NCBI RefSeq assembly: GCF_014323705.1
Contig: NZ_JABVEC010000035.1
Location: forward strand, 1-64,000
DNA length: 64,000 nucleotides
Source of the DNA: Actinomadura alba
GTDB lineage: Bacteria; Actinomycetota; Actinomycetes; Streptosporangiales; Streptosporangiaceae
Reading direction: 5' to 3'
Below, in pieces: positions 32,000 to 42,648 of the stretch (its first letter is position 1; each line of letters starts with the position of its first letter). The notes under the pieces were generated by a model. It made no database searches and was not told the DNA's origin. It saw only the letters and a list, made by a program, of their open reading frames with translations. Both the position numbers and the translations under genes were made by a program.

Positions 32000-34108
32000 A
32001 TGAGCCGACCACCGTACCCGGCCGCGCAGCGCCAGGGCATCGTCGAGGATCTTCACGGTCATCAGGTCGCGGACCCGTACCGCTGGCTCGAGGACCCGCA
32101 GAGCGATGACACCAAGAAATGGCTCGCCGCCCAGGACGAGCTCTTCCACCAGTCGGTGGACGATCTACCCGGCCGGGAGCGGCTGCGCGCGCGGCTGACC
32201 GACCTGCTCGGATCGGGCAGCATCGGCGCCCCGGTATGGCGCGGCGACCGGCGCTTCTTCGTCCGCCGGACGGCGGAGCAGGAGCACGCCGTGCTCTACA
32301 CCGTGGGCGCCGACGATGTCGAGCGGACGCTGCTCGACCCGATGGCGATCGACGACTCCGGGCGCACGACGCTCGACTCCTGGCAACCGGACAAGGAGGG
32401 CCGGCTGCTGGCCTACCAGCTCTCCCACGGCGGCGACGAGGAGTCGGTGCTGCGGGTGATGGACGTCGAGACCGGCGAGGAGATCGAGGGGCCGATCGAG
32501 CGCTGTCGGTACACCCAGATCGCCTGGCTGCCCGGCGGCGAGGCGTTCTACTACGTTCGGCGCCTGCCCGCGAGCGAGGTGCCCGAGGGCGAGGATCAGT
32601 ACCATCGCCGCGTCTACCTGCACCGCGTCGGCTCCGACCCCGAGACCGACGACGTGATGATCTTCGGCGAGGGCGGCGAGAAGACCACCTACTACGGCGT
32701 GTCGGTGAGCAGGGACGGCAGATGGCTGGCCCTGTCGGCCGCACAGGGCACGGCTCCGCGCAACGACCTCTGGTTCGCCGACCTGTCCGTCTCGACGATC
32801 GAGGCCCCGGCGCTCACCGTGATCCAGGAGGGCGTCGACGCCGAGACGGGCGTCTACGTGGGCCGGGACGGGCGGGCCTACCTCTTCACCGACCGGGACG
32901 CGCCACGGGCCCGGTTGTGCGTCACCGACCCGGCCGACCCCTCGTACGAGACGTGGCGTGATCTGATTCCCGAGGACCCCGAGGCGGTGCTCAGCGACTT
33001 CGCCATCCTGGACGGGCCGGAGCTGGACCGGCCGGTGCTGCTGGCCGCCTGGACGCGGCACGCGATCAGCGAGATCACCGTGCACGACCTGGTCACCGGG
33101 GAGCGGATCGGCGAGGTGCCCACACCGGGCCTGGGCACGATCAGCGGAATCGTCGAACGCCCTGAGGGCGGGCACGAGGCGTGGTTCGGCTACACCGACC
33201 ACGTCACGCCCACCTCGGTTCAACGCTATGACGCCCGCACCGGCGGGACCTCCCTGTGGCAGGCAGCCCCCGGCACGGTGAACCTGCCCGACGTGCGGGC
33301 CGAGCAGATCGCCTACGAGTCCTACGACGGCACCCAGGTACGGATGCTGGTCATCTCCCGGGCCGATGTGGCGGCCGGCGACCAGCCGCGGCCGACCGTC
33401 CTGTACGGCTATGGCGGCTTCAACGTGTCGCTGACGCCGTCGTACTCCCCGACCATCCTCACTTGGGTCGAGGCGGGCGGCGTCTATGTGATCGCCAACG
33501 TGCGCGGCGGCTCCGAGGAGGGTGAGGACTGGCACCGGGCCGGCATGCTCGACCGCAAGCAGGCCGTGTTCGACGACTTCCACGCTGCGGCCGAGAAACT
33601 GATCGCGGACGGCTGGACCACGCCGTCGCGGCTGGCCATCTCGGGCGGCTCCAACGGCGGCCTGCTCGTCGGCGCGGCCCTGACCCAGCGGCCGGACCTC
33701 TACCGTGCGGTCGTCTGCTCGGCTCCGCTCCTGGACATGGTGCGGTACGAGAAATTCGGCCTCGGCCAGACCTGGAACGTGGAGTACGGCTCTGCCGAGG
33801 TACCCGAGCAGCTCGGCTGGCTGCTGGGCTACTCCCCGTACCACCACGTCGAAGAGGGCGTGGAGTATCCGGCGACGCTCTTCACCATCTTCGACAGCGA
33901 CACCCGGGTCGATCCCCTGCACGCCCGCAAGATGTGCGCTGCACTCCAGCACGCGACGTCGTCGGCGGAACCGATCCTGCTGCGCAACGAGGCCGAGGTC
34001 GGGCACGGGGCCCGTGCGGTGAGCCGGACGGTGCAACTGGCCGTCGACACGCTGTCGTTCATGGCGGCCCGCACGGGCCTGCACCTACGGGATGATCTGC
34101 CGGGTTGA
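32000..34108 (+). CDS. Prolyl oligopeptidase family (S9) peptidase
   Basis: The 702-residue enzyme has the N-terminal seven-bladed propeller (about 75-430), entered through DPYRWLEDPQSD. The C-terminal alpha/beta hydrolase domain carries the nucleophile Ser in SGGSNGGLLVGA, Asp in FDSDTRVDPLHARK and His in EVGHGARA. It cleaves short peptides after proline in the cytoplasm; no signal peptide is present. I chose ATG 32000, where family homology begins. The frame is open to 31817, and a GTG at 31991 is an alternative. Confidence 0.93.
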   Translation: MSRPPYPAAQRQGIVEDLHGHQVADPYRWLEDPQSDDTKKWLAAQDELFHQSVDDLPGRERLRARLTDLLGSGSIGAPVWRGDRRFFVRRTAEQEHAVLYTVGADDVERTLLDPMAIDDSGRTTLDSWQPDKEGRLLAYQLSHGGDEESVLRVMDVETGEEIEGPIERCRYTQIAWLPGGEAFYYVRRLPASEVPEGEDQYHRRVYLHRVGSDPETDDVMIFGEGGEKTTYYGVSVSRDGRWLALSAAQGTAPRNDLWFADLSVSTIEAPALTVIQEGVDAETGVYVGRDGRAYLFTDRDAPRARLCVTDPADPSYETWRDLIPEDPEAVLSDFAILDGPELDRPVLLAAWTRHAISEITVHDLVTGERIGEVPTPGLGTISGIVERPEGGHEAWFGYTDHVTPTSVQRYDARTGGTSLWQAAPGTVNLPDVRAEQIAYESYDGTQVRMLVISRADVAAGDQPRPTVLYGYGGFNVSLTPSYSPTILTWVEAGGVYVIANVRGGSEEGEDWHRAGMLDRKQAVFDDFHAAAEKLIADGWTTPSRLAISGGSNGGLLVGAALTQRPDLYRAVVCSAPLLDMVRYEKFGLGQTWNVEYGSAEVPEQLGWLLGYSPYHHVEEGVEYPATLFTIFDSDTRVDPLHARKMCAALQHATSSAEPILLRNEAEVGHGARAVSRTVQLAVDTLSFMAARTGLHLRDDLPG

Positions 34109-34153
34109 TCTACGGGTCTGATCTACGGGTCTGATCTCGCGGACGCCGGCACC

Positions 34154-34735
34154 TCAGGTCGGGCCGAGCACCTTCTCGCCGTAGATGTTGACGATGCCGC
34201 GGATGACCTCGCGGCGGGTCTCGCGCCAGCCGAACCTCTGGTAAAGGGCCAGCGCGGGCGCCTGCAGGTCGGTGGTGTCGCCCTGGAGTAACCGGTAGCC
34301 GAGCTCGATGGCCCGTTCCTCCAGGGCGAGGACGATCGCTGCACCGTAGCCCCGCCGCTGGACGTCGGGGTGCACACGGAGCCGCACCATCTCGGCGGTG
34401 TGCTCGTCGACCCGGCGCAGACCGCCCATGGCGAGCACCCGGCGCCTCTGACGGCTCTGATCCGTGAACCTGCCCGTGATCCGCGCGGACCGGCCGACGA
34501 CGAACTCGCCGCCGTTGTCCAGGTAGATCTCCTTGAGCGCGGGGAAGTCATGGTCGTAGTAGACGCCGTCTCCGGGCCGCAGCCCCACCTGGGCGAGCCC
34601 ATCGTGGTGCAGCGCGAGGACGGCCGTGTGGTCGGCGGAGCGATACCGCCGAATGGTGAGATCGCCGAACTCCCAGACAGGGGGCTCCGCGCGGCGCCGG
34701 ATGAGCTCCCGGACACCGCTGTCGCGGTTCGTCAT
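34154..34735 (-). CDS. GNAT-family acetyltransferase
   Basis: The 193-residue protein has a GNAT fold. VRLRVHPDVQRRGYGAAIVLALEERA is the acetyl-CoA-binding motif A (R-x-x-G-x-G/A), followed by TTDLQAPALALYQRFGW, motif B. The substrate is unknown. ATG 34735 fits the start of homology (MTNRDSGVREL); the frame upstream enters the neighbouring gene. It lies 8 bp after the HTH/TPR regulator stop on the same strand, so they may be co-transcribed. Confidence 0.85.
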   Translation of the reverse strand: MTNRDSGVRELIRRRAEPPVWEFGDLTIRRYRSADHTAVLALHHDGLAQVGLRPGDGVYYDHDFPALKEIYLDNGGEFVVGRSARITGRFTDQSRQRRRVLAMGGLRRVDEHTAEMVRLRVHPDVQRRGYGAAIVLALEERAIELGYRLLQGDTTDLQAPALALYQRFGWRETRREVIRGIVNIYGEKVLGPT

Positions 34736-34743
34736 CCCGGCGG

Positions 34744-36381
34744 TCAGACCGGCTCGGGCGACGACGGCCGAGGAACCGGCGGCGTGATCGTCGGGCTCTG
34801 CACCGATGGACCGGACAGGGCCTCGCGGAAGTCCTTCACCTCGGGGATCTCGCCGTGCTTGGCGGCCACCGCCGCGTTGAGCTGCCGGGCGCGGTGCAGC
34901 AGGATGTCGGAGCGGTGCTCGTCGGGCAGCTCCAAGATCGCTTCCTTGGCCGTGGTCGCCGCGGCACCGGGTTCCCCGGCGTACAGCTTGCACGCCGCCC
35001 GGTTGAGCCGGACCAGCGTGCGGTCGACCCGCTCGGTCGCCGAGTACAGCGTCAGAGCGTGGCTCAGCACCTCTTCGCCCCGCTGGTGATCACCGAGATT
35101 GGTGAAGGTGTCGCCTTCGTAGAACGACATCTGACGCTCGGTGAAACCATAAGCGAGATCATTCAGATCGGCCTTGGACAACTGGTCGAAGACGGCACGG
35201 CTGCGGACGAGGGCACGCCTGGCGCCGGGTGCGGCGTCGGACCGGCCGCGCAACGCGAGCTGGCCGAGTGCCCGCGCCTCGACGGCGGGGGCCATGGCGG
35301 CCGCCACACTGGGCGTGCGGCCGGCCAGGTCCTGCGCCTTCCGGGCGAGGTGCAGCGCCTCCCGCGGGTCCCCGTAGTACATCGGGACCAGCGCCTCGCG
35401 CACGGTCACCCAGGCGCGCAACGGCCTGTCGCCGGTCTCGTCCGCGGCGGTACGGGCGGTGCGGAAGAACGAGCGCGCCAGCCGGTGGTCGCCCAGGTTG
35501 ATCATGATGAGCCCCGACATGCCGGCGAGCTGGGCGGCCAACCGGCACAGCCGCTCCTGCAACTCGATGGGCTGCCGGTGATCGCACATGCGGCGCACCT
35601 CGCTGAAGTCCAGCAGCACGTCACAGAGCATGCGCAGGGAAGGAGTGGCCTGGTACTGCTGGCCGTACCCGAGGGTGGTCTCCTCCCACTGGTCGAGCAT
35701 CGTGGGCGACACGGTGGCGTTGACCAGCGTGTCGTCCATCCTGCGGCGAAGGTTGTCGATAGCGCCGAGAAACTGACCATCGAGGGTCACGCCCGCTCCG
35801 GCGAGCAATTGCAGAAGGGTCCTGCGAAGCACGATGTCCTCCTCTCCTACATCCGCGCAGGCAGGCTCCCTTGCGCGGTCAGAGCCATAGAGACCTCTAA
35901 CTTGATTGATCCAGTTCCGGTTGTCCGGCATGCTCACGACGACAGAGCCGACAAGTGCGTCCGATTCGCCTTGAACTTGGACTAACGGCGGCGTATCGGG
36001 ACGTATGGCATGCTTCTGGCCGCAGATGCAGCGACCGGGAAAACCGAGCCCATCGGGATCGACCCGGAACACGCGGCACAGGTAGTGCAGATATTCCGGA
36101 CCCGGCCTCTTGTAGCCGCTTTCATAAGCCGACAGCAGCGTCTCGCCGAGCTTGGGGGTGGGCCTGTCCTCGAGTTCGAACAGCGCTCTTACCTGGGCGA
36201 CCACGTCCGACAGCGACACGCCGAGAGCAAGGCGATGCGCCTTGATCAGGCTGGTGCCGAAGAGGCGGCCGCATTGATCGTGTATATCCGATGCGATCTT
36301 GACGGACGTCTGCCGTCGGGCCAGACCTTGCGCTCGAATTCTGCGCGCTATGTCCGTTTCTTTCTGCGGGGGTTCGGACAT
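34744..36381 (-). CDS. HTH transcriptional regulator with TPR-like sensor domain
   Basis: The 545-residue protein has an N-terminal helix-turn-helix region (about 40-100: LIKAHRLALGVSLSDVVAQV, then SAYESGYKRPGPEYLHYLCRVF). This is the XRE-type pattern of actinomycete regulators. From about 180 it is helical repeat (TPR-like), suited to binding a peptide or protein signal. CICGQKH may bind metal. Such regulators usually pair with a small gene; here it diverges from the 94-residue gene at 36712. A palindrome at 36436-36448 lies about 55 bp upstream of its start. Confidence 0.82.
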   Translation of the reverse strand: MSEPPQKETDIARRIRAQGLARRQTSVKIASDIHDQCGRLFGTSLIKAHRLALGVSLSDVVAQVRALFELEDRPTPKLGETLLSAYESGYKRPGPEYLHYLCRVFRVDPDGLGFPGRCICGQKHAIRPDTPPLVQVQGESDALVGSVVVSMPDNRNWINQVRGLYGSDRAREPACADVGEEDIVLRRTLLQLLAGAGVTLDGQFLGAIDNLRRRMDDTLVNATVSPTMLDQWEETTLGYGQQYQATPSLRMLCDVLLDFSEVRRMCDHRQPIELQERLCRLAAQLAGMSGLIMINLGDHRLARSFFRTARTAADETGDRPLRAWVTVREALVPMYYGDPREALHLARKAQDLAGRTPSVAAAMAPAVEARALGQLALRGRSDAAPGARRALVRSRAVFDQLSKADLNDLAYGFTERQMSFYEGDTFTNLGDHQRGEEVLSHALTLYSATERVDRTLVRLNRAACKLYAGEPGAAATTAKEAILELPDEHRSDILLHRARQLNAAVAAKHGEIPEVKDFREALSGPSVQSPTITPPVPRPSSPEPV

Positions 36382-36435
36382 CCGTTCCGGCCTCCTCGCC
36401 GCCAGGGCGACCGGTAATCAATCACGTTGATTACT

Positions 36436-36448
36436 CTTCGTGACGAAG
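36436..36448. promoter_or_regulatory. Palindrome, possible operator of the HTH/TPR gene
   Basis: CTTCGT-G-ACGAAG is a perfect 6-bp inverted repeat about 55 bp upstream of ATG 36381. It may be an autoregulatory site. Confidence 0.4.
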
Positions 36449-36711
36449 CGTAACTCTCACGAGGCCGCAAGCCAACCCATTCACAAGAAATGAGGGTGCA
36501 CCGGGTGCCCAGCACTGCTCGCGGGCGTAAATATGTCCTCCCAAGGATGAGAGACCTACACCGGGTTCGACATTTGTCCTCTCGCGGGCATACGCCGCGC
36601 TTGACCAACCAGCGAGGTACTTGCAATTCTCGCCCCGCATAGCAGTGCGTATCCGCTTGATCACACAGGACGGTCCCGAAGACGCCACCACGGACGGAAG
36701 AGGGTGCTCAG

Positions 36712-36996
36712 GTGTTACCCGACAAGCGCGTCGGCTACCTGGAAGAGCTGGTGCACGAACTCGGAACCCACGGGCTGATCGCGAGAGTGGTGCAGGCCCG
36801 AGCCGACGACCCCGTGTTCCTGCGGGTCGTCAATCCCGAGGCCGCGAGCCTCTCAGAGAACGTGACCTGCGCCCCCGCGCCGGACACCCGCGATGACTAC
36901 TACTGGTGGTCATGGGGCGAGCGTCTGCACCAGGTCGGCGACCCGGGAGGCGCCGCCATCAAGGTGGCGCGCGTCCTGGACGTCCGCCGCCATTAG
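36712..36996 (+). CDS. Small protein divergent from HTH/TPR regulator
   Basis: The 94-residue protein starts at a GTG and reads MLPDKRVGYLEELVHELGTH. It contains DDYYWWSWGERLHQVGDPG and ends VARVLDVRRH. It has no signal peptide or membrane segment. I do not know the family. Tryptophan-rich YYWWSWG is a clear hallmark for homologue searches. Its placement beside an HTH/TPR regulator on the opposite strand suggests a regulator-partner pair, as seen in many actinomycetes. Confidence 0.65.
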   Translation: MLPDKRVGYLEELVHELGTHGLIARVVQARADDPVFLRVVNPEAASLSENVTCAPAPDTRDDYYWWSWGERLHQVGDPGGAAIKVARVLDVRRH

Positions 36997-37374
36997 CCCG
37001 GGTGTGTCCCGTGTCCCCGGCTGGAACGGCGCGGCGGCCGGATCGCACGGGCACACCCGGCCCTCCTCCACACCCGCAGTGGTGGACCACGGGCCCCCGC
37101 CACGGACCCACACCGGATCGGCGGACGGCCCTTTCCGGACCTCGCCGGGCCGGCGCGAACCAGCGCGCGCCGGCCGGGCGGGGTTCGCCCCTCCCCGGGT
37201 CGAGATCCGTCCCTCCCCAGGTCGAGCCGTCCCTCCCCAAGCCGAGATCTGCGCGTCGCGCAGGCGGTGCCGGATGAACCGGTCCCCGCCGTCCCCTACG
37301 ATCGGCTCGTACCGCCGCCGACCACGGCGATGTGACGGCGAACAGATCTGACCGGCCCGGGGAGGGTCTCACTC
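36997..37374. other. Intergenic with short direct repeats
   Basis: 378 bp with no supported gene. It contains a 20-22 bp imperfect tandem repeat at 37189-37250 (CCCTCCCC, then GGTCGAG and similar, three copies). The mscS promoter is expected in the last 100 bp. Confidence 0.5.
37189..37250. repeat. 20-22 bp imperfect tandem repeat
   Basis: Three units, 37189-37210, 37211-37230 and 37231-37250, each starting CCCTCCCC and followed by a purine-rich GAG segment. Confidence 0.6.
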
Positions 37375-38376
37375 GTGCCACTGTTCTACGAGGCTCTGGC
37401 AACACTTCCCTTGTGGGGGCAGGGACGACCGGAGGACCACTGCGGCCCGGGCGAGCCGAGCATCGCCTGCCGGATCAGCTGGGCCACGACGCACAACCCG
37501 GACTTCACGAAGTTCTTCAGTACCTGGCTCGACCGGCCTCTCACCGCCCTGGTGCAGATCAGCATCACCCTCCTGATCGCGATGATCCTGCGGCACGCGG
37601 CACACCGGCTCATCACCAGGATCACGCTCCGCATGTCCGAGGGCACCATGCCCGAGCGGCTGCGCGAACGGACTCGTACGATCTTCGACGGCAGCCCCGC
37701 CCTCATCAGCGAGCGGCGCCGGCAGCGGGCCCAGACCATGGGATCGGTGCTGCGCAGCATCGCCTCGATCCTCATTCTGGGCACCGCGCTGTTCAGCGTC
37801 CTCGGGACCGTCGGCCTCAACCTCGCGCCCATCCTGGCCAGCGCCAGCGTCATCGGCGTCGCCGTCGGCTTCGGCGCGCAGAACATCGTCAAGGACTTTC
37901 TCGCCGGCATCTTCATGCTGCTGGAGGATCAGTACGGCGTGGGCGATGTGATCGACGTGGGACCGGCGAAGGGCACCGTCGAGGCGGTCAGCCTGCGGGT
38001 CACCCGGCTGCGCGACATCAACGGCGTGGTCTGGTACATGCGCAACGGAGAGATCCTCCGGATCGGCAACGAGTCCCAGAACTGGGCCCGCACCGTGCTC
38101 GACATCCCGGTCTCCCCGGACGAGGACGTCGACAAGGTGCGCGCGCTGCTCAAGGAGAGCGCCGAGGCGCTCGCCGTCGACCCGCCATGGGACGAGATCA
38201 TCCTGGAGACGCCGTCCGTGTGGGGCGTGCAGGCGCTGACCGGCGACGCGATGGTGGTCAGGGTCGTGCTCAAGACCGCGCCGGGCAAGCAGGCCGAAGT
38301 CGCTCGCCAGCTCCGCGAGCGGGTCAAGAAGACCTTCGATGAGGCGGGCGTCGCGGTGGCCTCGCCGCCCGCATAG
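37375..38376 (+). CDS. Small-conductance mechanosensitive channel (MscS)
   Basis: The 333-residue protein has two or three membrane segments: [31 protein letters not shown] and the pore-forming [24 protein letters not shown] (about 158-182). The last is the MscS TM3/plug-like region with Gly/Ala packing. A cytoplasmic beta/alpha-beta domain follows (YGVGDVIDV through [18 protein letters not shown]). It opens under membrane tension and vents solutes in osmotic shock. GTG 37375 gives the family-like start. Confidence 0.9.
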   Translation: MPLFYEALATLPLWGQGRPEDHCGPGEPSIACRISWATTHNPDFTKFFSTWLDRPLTALVQISITLLIAMILRHAAHRLITRITLRMSEGTMPERLRERTRTIFDGSPALISERRRQRAQTMGSVLRSIASILILGTALFSVLGTVGLNLAPILASASVIGVAVGFGAQNIVKDFLAGIFMLLEDQYGVGDVIDVGPAKGTVEAVSLRVTRLRDINGVVWYMRNGEILRIGNESQNWARTVLDIPVSPDEDVDKVRALLKESAEALAVDPPWDEIILETPSVWGVQALTGDAMVVRVVLKTAPGKQAEVARQLRERVKKTFDEAGVAVASPPA

Positions 38377-38387
38377 GGTTGAGCGCG

Positions 38388-38771
38388 ATGGCTACCGACA
38401 TGAACTACTTCGAGGCGGTCGGCGGCGAGGAGACCTTTCGTCGCCTCGTCCACCGCTTCTACGAGGGCGTGGCCGACGACCCGGTGTTGCGCCCGCTGTA
38501 CCCCGAAGAGGACCTCGGCCCGGCCGAGGAACGCCTCCGGATGTTCCTGATCCAGTACTGGGGCGGGCCGTCCACGTACAGCCGGCAACGCGGCCACCCT
38601 CGGCTACGGATGCGGCATGTGCCGTTCACGATCGGCGTACAGGAGCACGACGCCTGGCTGCGGCACATGCGCGACGCGGTCAACGAGCTGCAGTTGGCTC
38701 CGGAGCACGAGGAGCGGCTCTGGAACTACCTCGTCATGGCCGCCCGCAGCCTGATCAACAAACCGGGCTGA
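38388..38771 (+). CDS. glbO: Truncated haemoglobin, group II
   Basis: The 127-residue globin has Tyr B10 in [18 protein letters not shown] and [24 protein letters not shown], with the proximal His in the F region and the YWGG signature of group II. WLRHM carries the Trp G8 typical of GlbO. It binds O2 and may handle NO or peroxide. It begins 11 bp after the mscS stop and is likely in the same transcript. A very strong hairpin follows at 38788-38829. Confidence 0.9.
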   Translation: MATDMNYFEAVGGEETFRRLVHRFYEGVADDPVLRPLYPEEDLGPAEERLRMFLIQYWGGPSTYSRQRGHPRLRMRHVPFTIGVQEHDAWLRHMRDAVNELQLAPEHEERLWNYLVMAARSLINKPG

Positions 38772-38787
38772 GCCACCCGCCGTACGG

Positions 38788-38829
38788 GAACGGGCCCGTG
38801 CCGTCCGGCTGGACGGCACGGGCCCGTTC
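38788..38829. terminator. Bidirectional terminator with 19-bp arms
   Basis: Perfect arms at 38788-38806 and 38811-38829 with a 4-base loop lie between convergent glbO and the S37 peptidase gene. Confidence 0.85.
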
Positions 38830-38843
38830 GCGATCCGGGAGGG

Positions 38844-40253
38844 TTACAGGGGCGGGCGGTTGAGCTGCAGCTCGTCGAAGGTGTCGAACGTGGTGTTGAG
38901 CTTCCTCGCCTGCTGCTGACCGGACACGCCGGCCCACCGCTGGAGCGCGGCGGTGGCCTTGGCCCGCTCGTCCCCCGGCAGGTAGCCGATCAGGCGTCCG
39001 TTGTGGTTGAGGCCGGCGACCTCGTACCAATAGGAGTCCCTGGTGCCTCGGCCCAGGCGGAACGGCTCGGCGCCCCAGGGGTCGTTGGCCCCGTAGAGGA
39101 ACATCAGGTGACGGCCGTCATTGCGCACCCAGCGGTCGACGTCACGCATCGCCGAGGGCTCGAACCGCATCTTCAGCTCGGCCGGAACGAACGACCGCGG
39201 CTGGTAGAGGCCGGCGTACTTCGCGAGGCCCCGCAGGTGATCGAACTTCGGGTACGGCCAGCCCAGCTGCGTGCCGGCCTGGTAGTAGTACGGGACGTAG
39301 GGGGTCAGGCCCTGGTCGGAGTAGAAGGAGAAGCCGGCGATCTGGTCGACAAAGGCGTACAGGTCGTCGGTCGTGACCGTCTTCGGGTCGGGGACGCTCG
39401 CGCAGGCCGACTGCAGCATGTACTGCCAGAAACCCCACTCGAGGTCCAGCACCGAGGACTCGAAGGCGCGGTCGGGGGTCCCGAGGATGCCGAAGGTCAG
39501 GCCCTGCTCCGCGGCCGCCGCCTCGAACTTGGCCAGCATCGCGGGACGGCGCTTGAGCGACTCGGCCGCCAGGTCCTTCAGCCGCTGGCGGCACTGCGGG
39601 TCGGTGCCGACGGTCTTGAAGAACCGGTCGTAGGCGCTGTCCTCACGGTTGTCGGCATCGTTCGGCGCCACATAGGCGACGACGCCGTCCACATCCTTCG
39701 GATAGAACCGGCTGTGGTAGACCGAGGTCATGCCGCCCTTGCTGGCACCAGTAGAGATCCACTTCTCGCTGTAGATCTTCTTGAGGGCCGTGACCAGGCG
39801 GTGGTGGTCGGTGGCGGCCTGCCAGATGTTCAGGTTGCTCCAGTCGGCGGGCTCAGGCCGCGACGGCGTGAAGAACCGCTGCTCCACGGAGATCTGGTTG
39901 CCGTCGATGAGCTGCGCGGGCTCCGACCGGAACGTCGGCAGGTCGTTCAGGTTGTAGCCGGACGTGTAGAGCACCATCGGCCGGTCGACGGCCTTGTGCA
40001 GCAATGTGAACCGCTGGTCGAAACCGCCCCGCTCCGGGTGCCGGTGGTCGACCGGCTGCCGGTAGCTGAGCAGGAAATAGCGGAACCCCGGGTTGGTGGG
40101 CCGCTCAGCGAGCACCTTCATGCCCGGAATGGCCTTGAGCCGCGCGAGGATGTCCCCCTCGGTGGCGCTCGGCGACGCCTGCGCCGAGGCCGTGCTGCTG
40201 ATGAGCCCCACCAGGAGCAACATCGACAGCAGCAGACCAGAGATCTTCCGCAT
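38844..40253 (-). CDS. Secreted tripeptidyl aminopeptidase, S37-like
   Basis: The 469-residue protein begins MRKISGLLLSMLLLVGLISSTASAQAS, a signal peptide with likely cleavage after the Ala run. The mature part has YRQPVDHRHPERGGFDQRF, FTPSRPEPADWSNLNIWQAA and the nucleophile motif STGASKGGMT. AGLNHNGR likely carries the catalytic His. This matches the Streptomyces S37/PS-10 tripeptidyl aminopeptidases, which remove tripeptides from secreted proteins. AAGGGG precedes ATG 40253; a GTG two codons upstream is an alternative. Confidence 0.88.
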   Translation of the reverse strand: MRKISGLLLSMLLLVGLISSTASAQASPSATEGDILARLKAIPGMKVLAERPTNPGFRYFLLSYRQPVDHRHPERGGFDQRFTLLHKAVDRPMVLYTSGYNLNDLPTFRSEPAQLIDGNQISVEQRFFTPSRPEPADWSNLNIWQAATDHHRLVTALKKIYSEKWISTGASKGGMTSVYHSRFYPKDVDGVVAYVAPNDADNREDSAYDRFFKTVGTDPQCRQRLKDLAAESLKRRPAMLAKFEAAAAEQGLTFGILGTPDRAFESSVLDLEWGFWQYMLQSACASVPDPKTVTTDDLYAFVDQIAGFSFYSDQGLTPYVPYYYQAGTQLGWPYPKFDHLRGLAKYAGLYQPRSFVPAELKMRFEPSAMRDVDRWVRNDGRHLMFLYGANDPWGAEPFRLGRGTRDSYWYEVAGLNHNGRLIGYLPGDERAKATAALQRWAGVSGQQQARKLNTTFDTFDELQLNRPPL

Positions 40254-40423
40254 CCCCACCCCTTTTATGTCGAATCAGCCTGTATCGGGCGTGACATTAG
40301 AGGCGAGCAGTGGATATGTGTACATCCGTGCGAGGTTTGTTATGTATCTGTGTTACTTAGGAGCAATGCCGCGAAAGACACTCCGGGGCACGGTGGTCGG
40401 TGCCTGGGTCGGTGCCGCGCCGT

Positions 40424-40864
40424 TCAGGAAGCCGGATGGAGATACCGGCCGATGCGCTCCCGCTCCTGCGGGGTGAACCGGCGCGGACGTACGGCGTCGA
40501 CGTCGTAGGCGACGATGCGCGAGGTCGCCTTGGCATAGATGTGCTCGTCGTCGCGCACCTCGTAGGCCAGCCGGAACGAGACGGCTCCGGCCTCGGTGAC
40601 CCACGTCTCGACCCGGATGGGCTCGATGCCGAACATCAGCGGCCGCCGGTAGTCGATCTCGTGACGGGCGATGACCATGCCCCGCACCGGGTGTTCGCCG
40701 TTGCGCACGGGGTCGGCGTGGAACATCTCCAACCGCGCGTCCTCGAGGTAGGTCAGGAACCGGACGTTGTTCACGTGCCCCTGCGAGTCGATGTCGCTGA
40801 AGCGGATGCGGAACTCGTGCACGTGGCGCTGGGCGGCCACGGGCATGGTCGCGATGTCTTCCAT
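40424..40864 (-). CDS. Hotdog-fold acyl-CoA thioesterase
   Basis: The 146-residue protein carries the YbgC-type motif RIRFSDIDSQGHVNNVRFLTYLEDAR, with Asp-x-x-Gly-His (about 25-31) as the catalytic region. HEIDYRRPL and RIVAYDVDA complete the hotdog. It hydrolyses an unknown acyl-CoA. The start at 40864 has GAGGAC upstream; ATG 40846 is possible. It follows the EttA gene by 56 bp on the same strand and may be co-transcribed. Confidence 0.85.
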   Translation of the reverse strand: MEDIATMPVAAQRHVHEFRIRFSDIDSQGHVNNVRFLTYLEDARLEMFHADPVRNGEHPVRGMVIARHEIDYRRPLMFGIEPIRVETWVTEAGAVSFRLAYEVRDDEHIYAKATSRIVAYDVDAVRPRRFTPQERERIGRYLHPAS

Positions 40865-40920
40865 GTCCTCGCCTGATGATCCATGTCCTGGGGCCGGCTC
40901 CACGCCGGCCCCACGCGTGC

Positions 40921-42585
<1,665 letters not shown>

Positions 42586-42648
42586 GCCTCAAGCCTATGG
42601 GGTCCTGAGGGCAGCTAGCGCCCTGAACCAGGGTGCCGCCCGCCATGA

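Noticed and set aside
39003-40508. 501-residue open frame antisense to the S37 peptidase
   Set aside because: A shadow of the real gene; its composition is low-complexity and no domain is visible.
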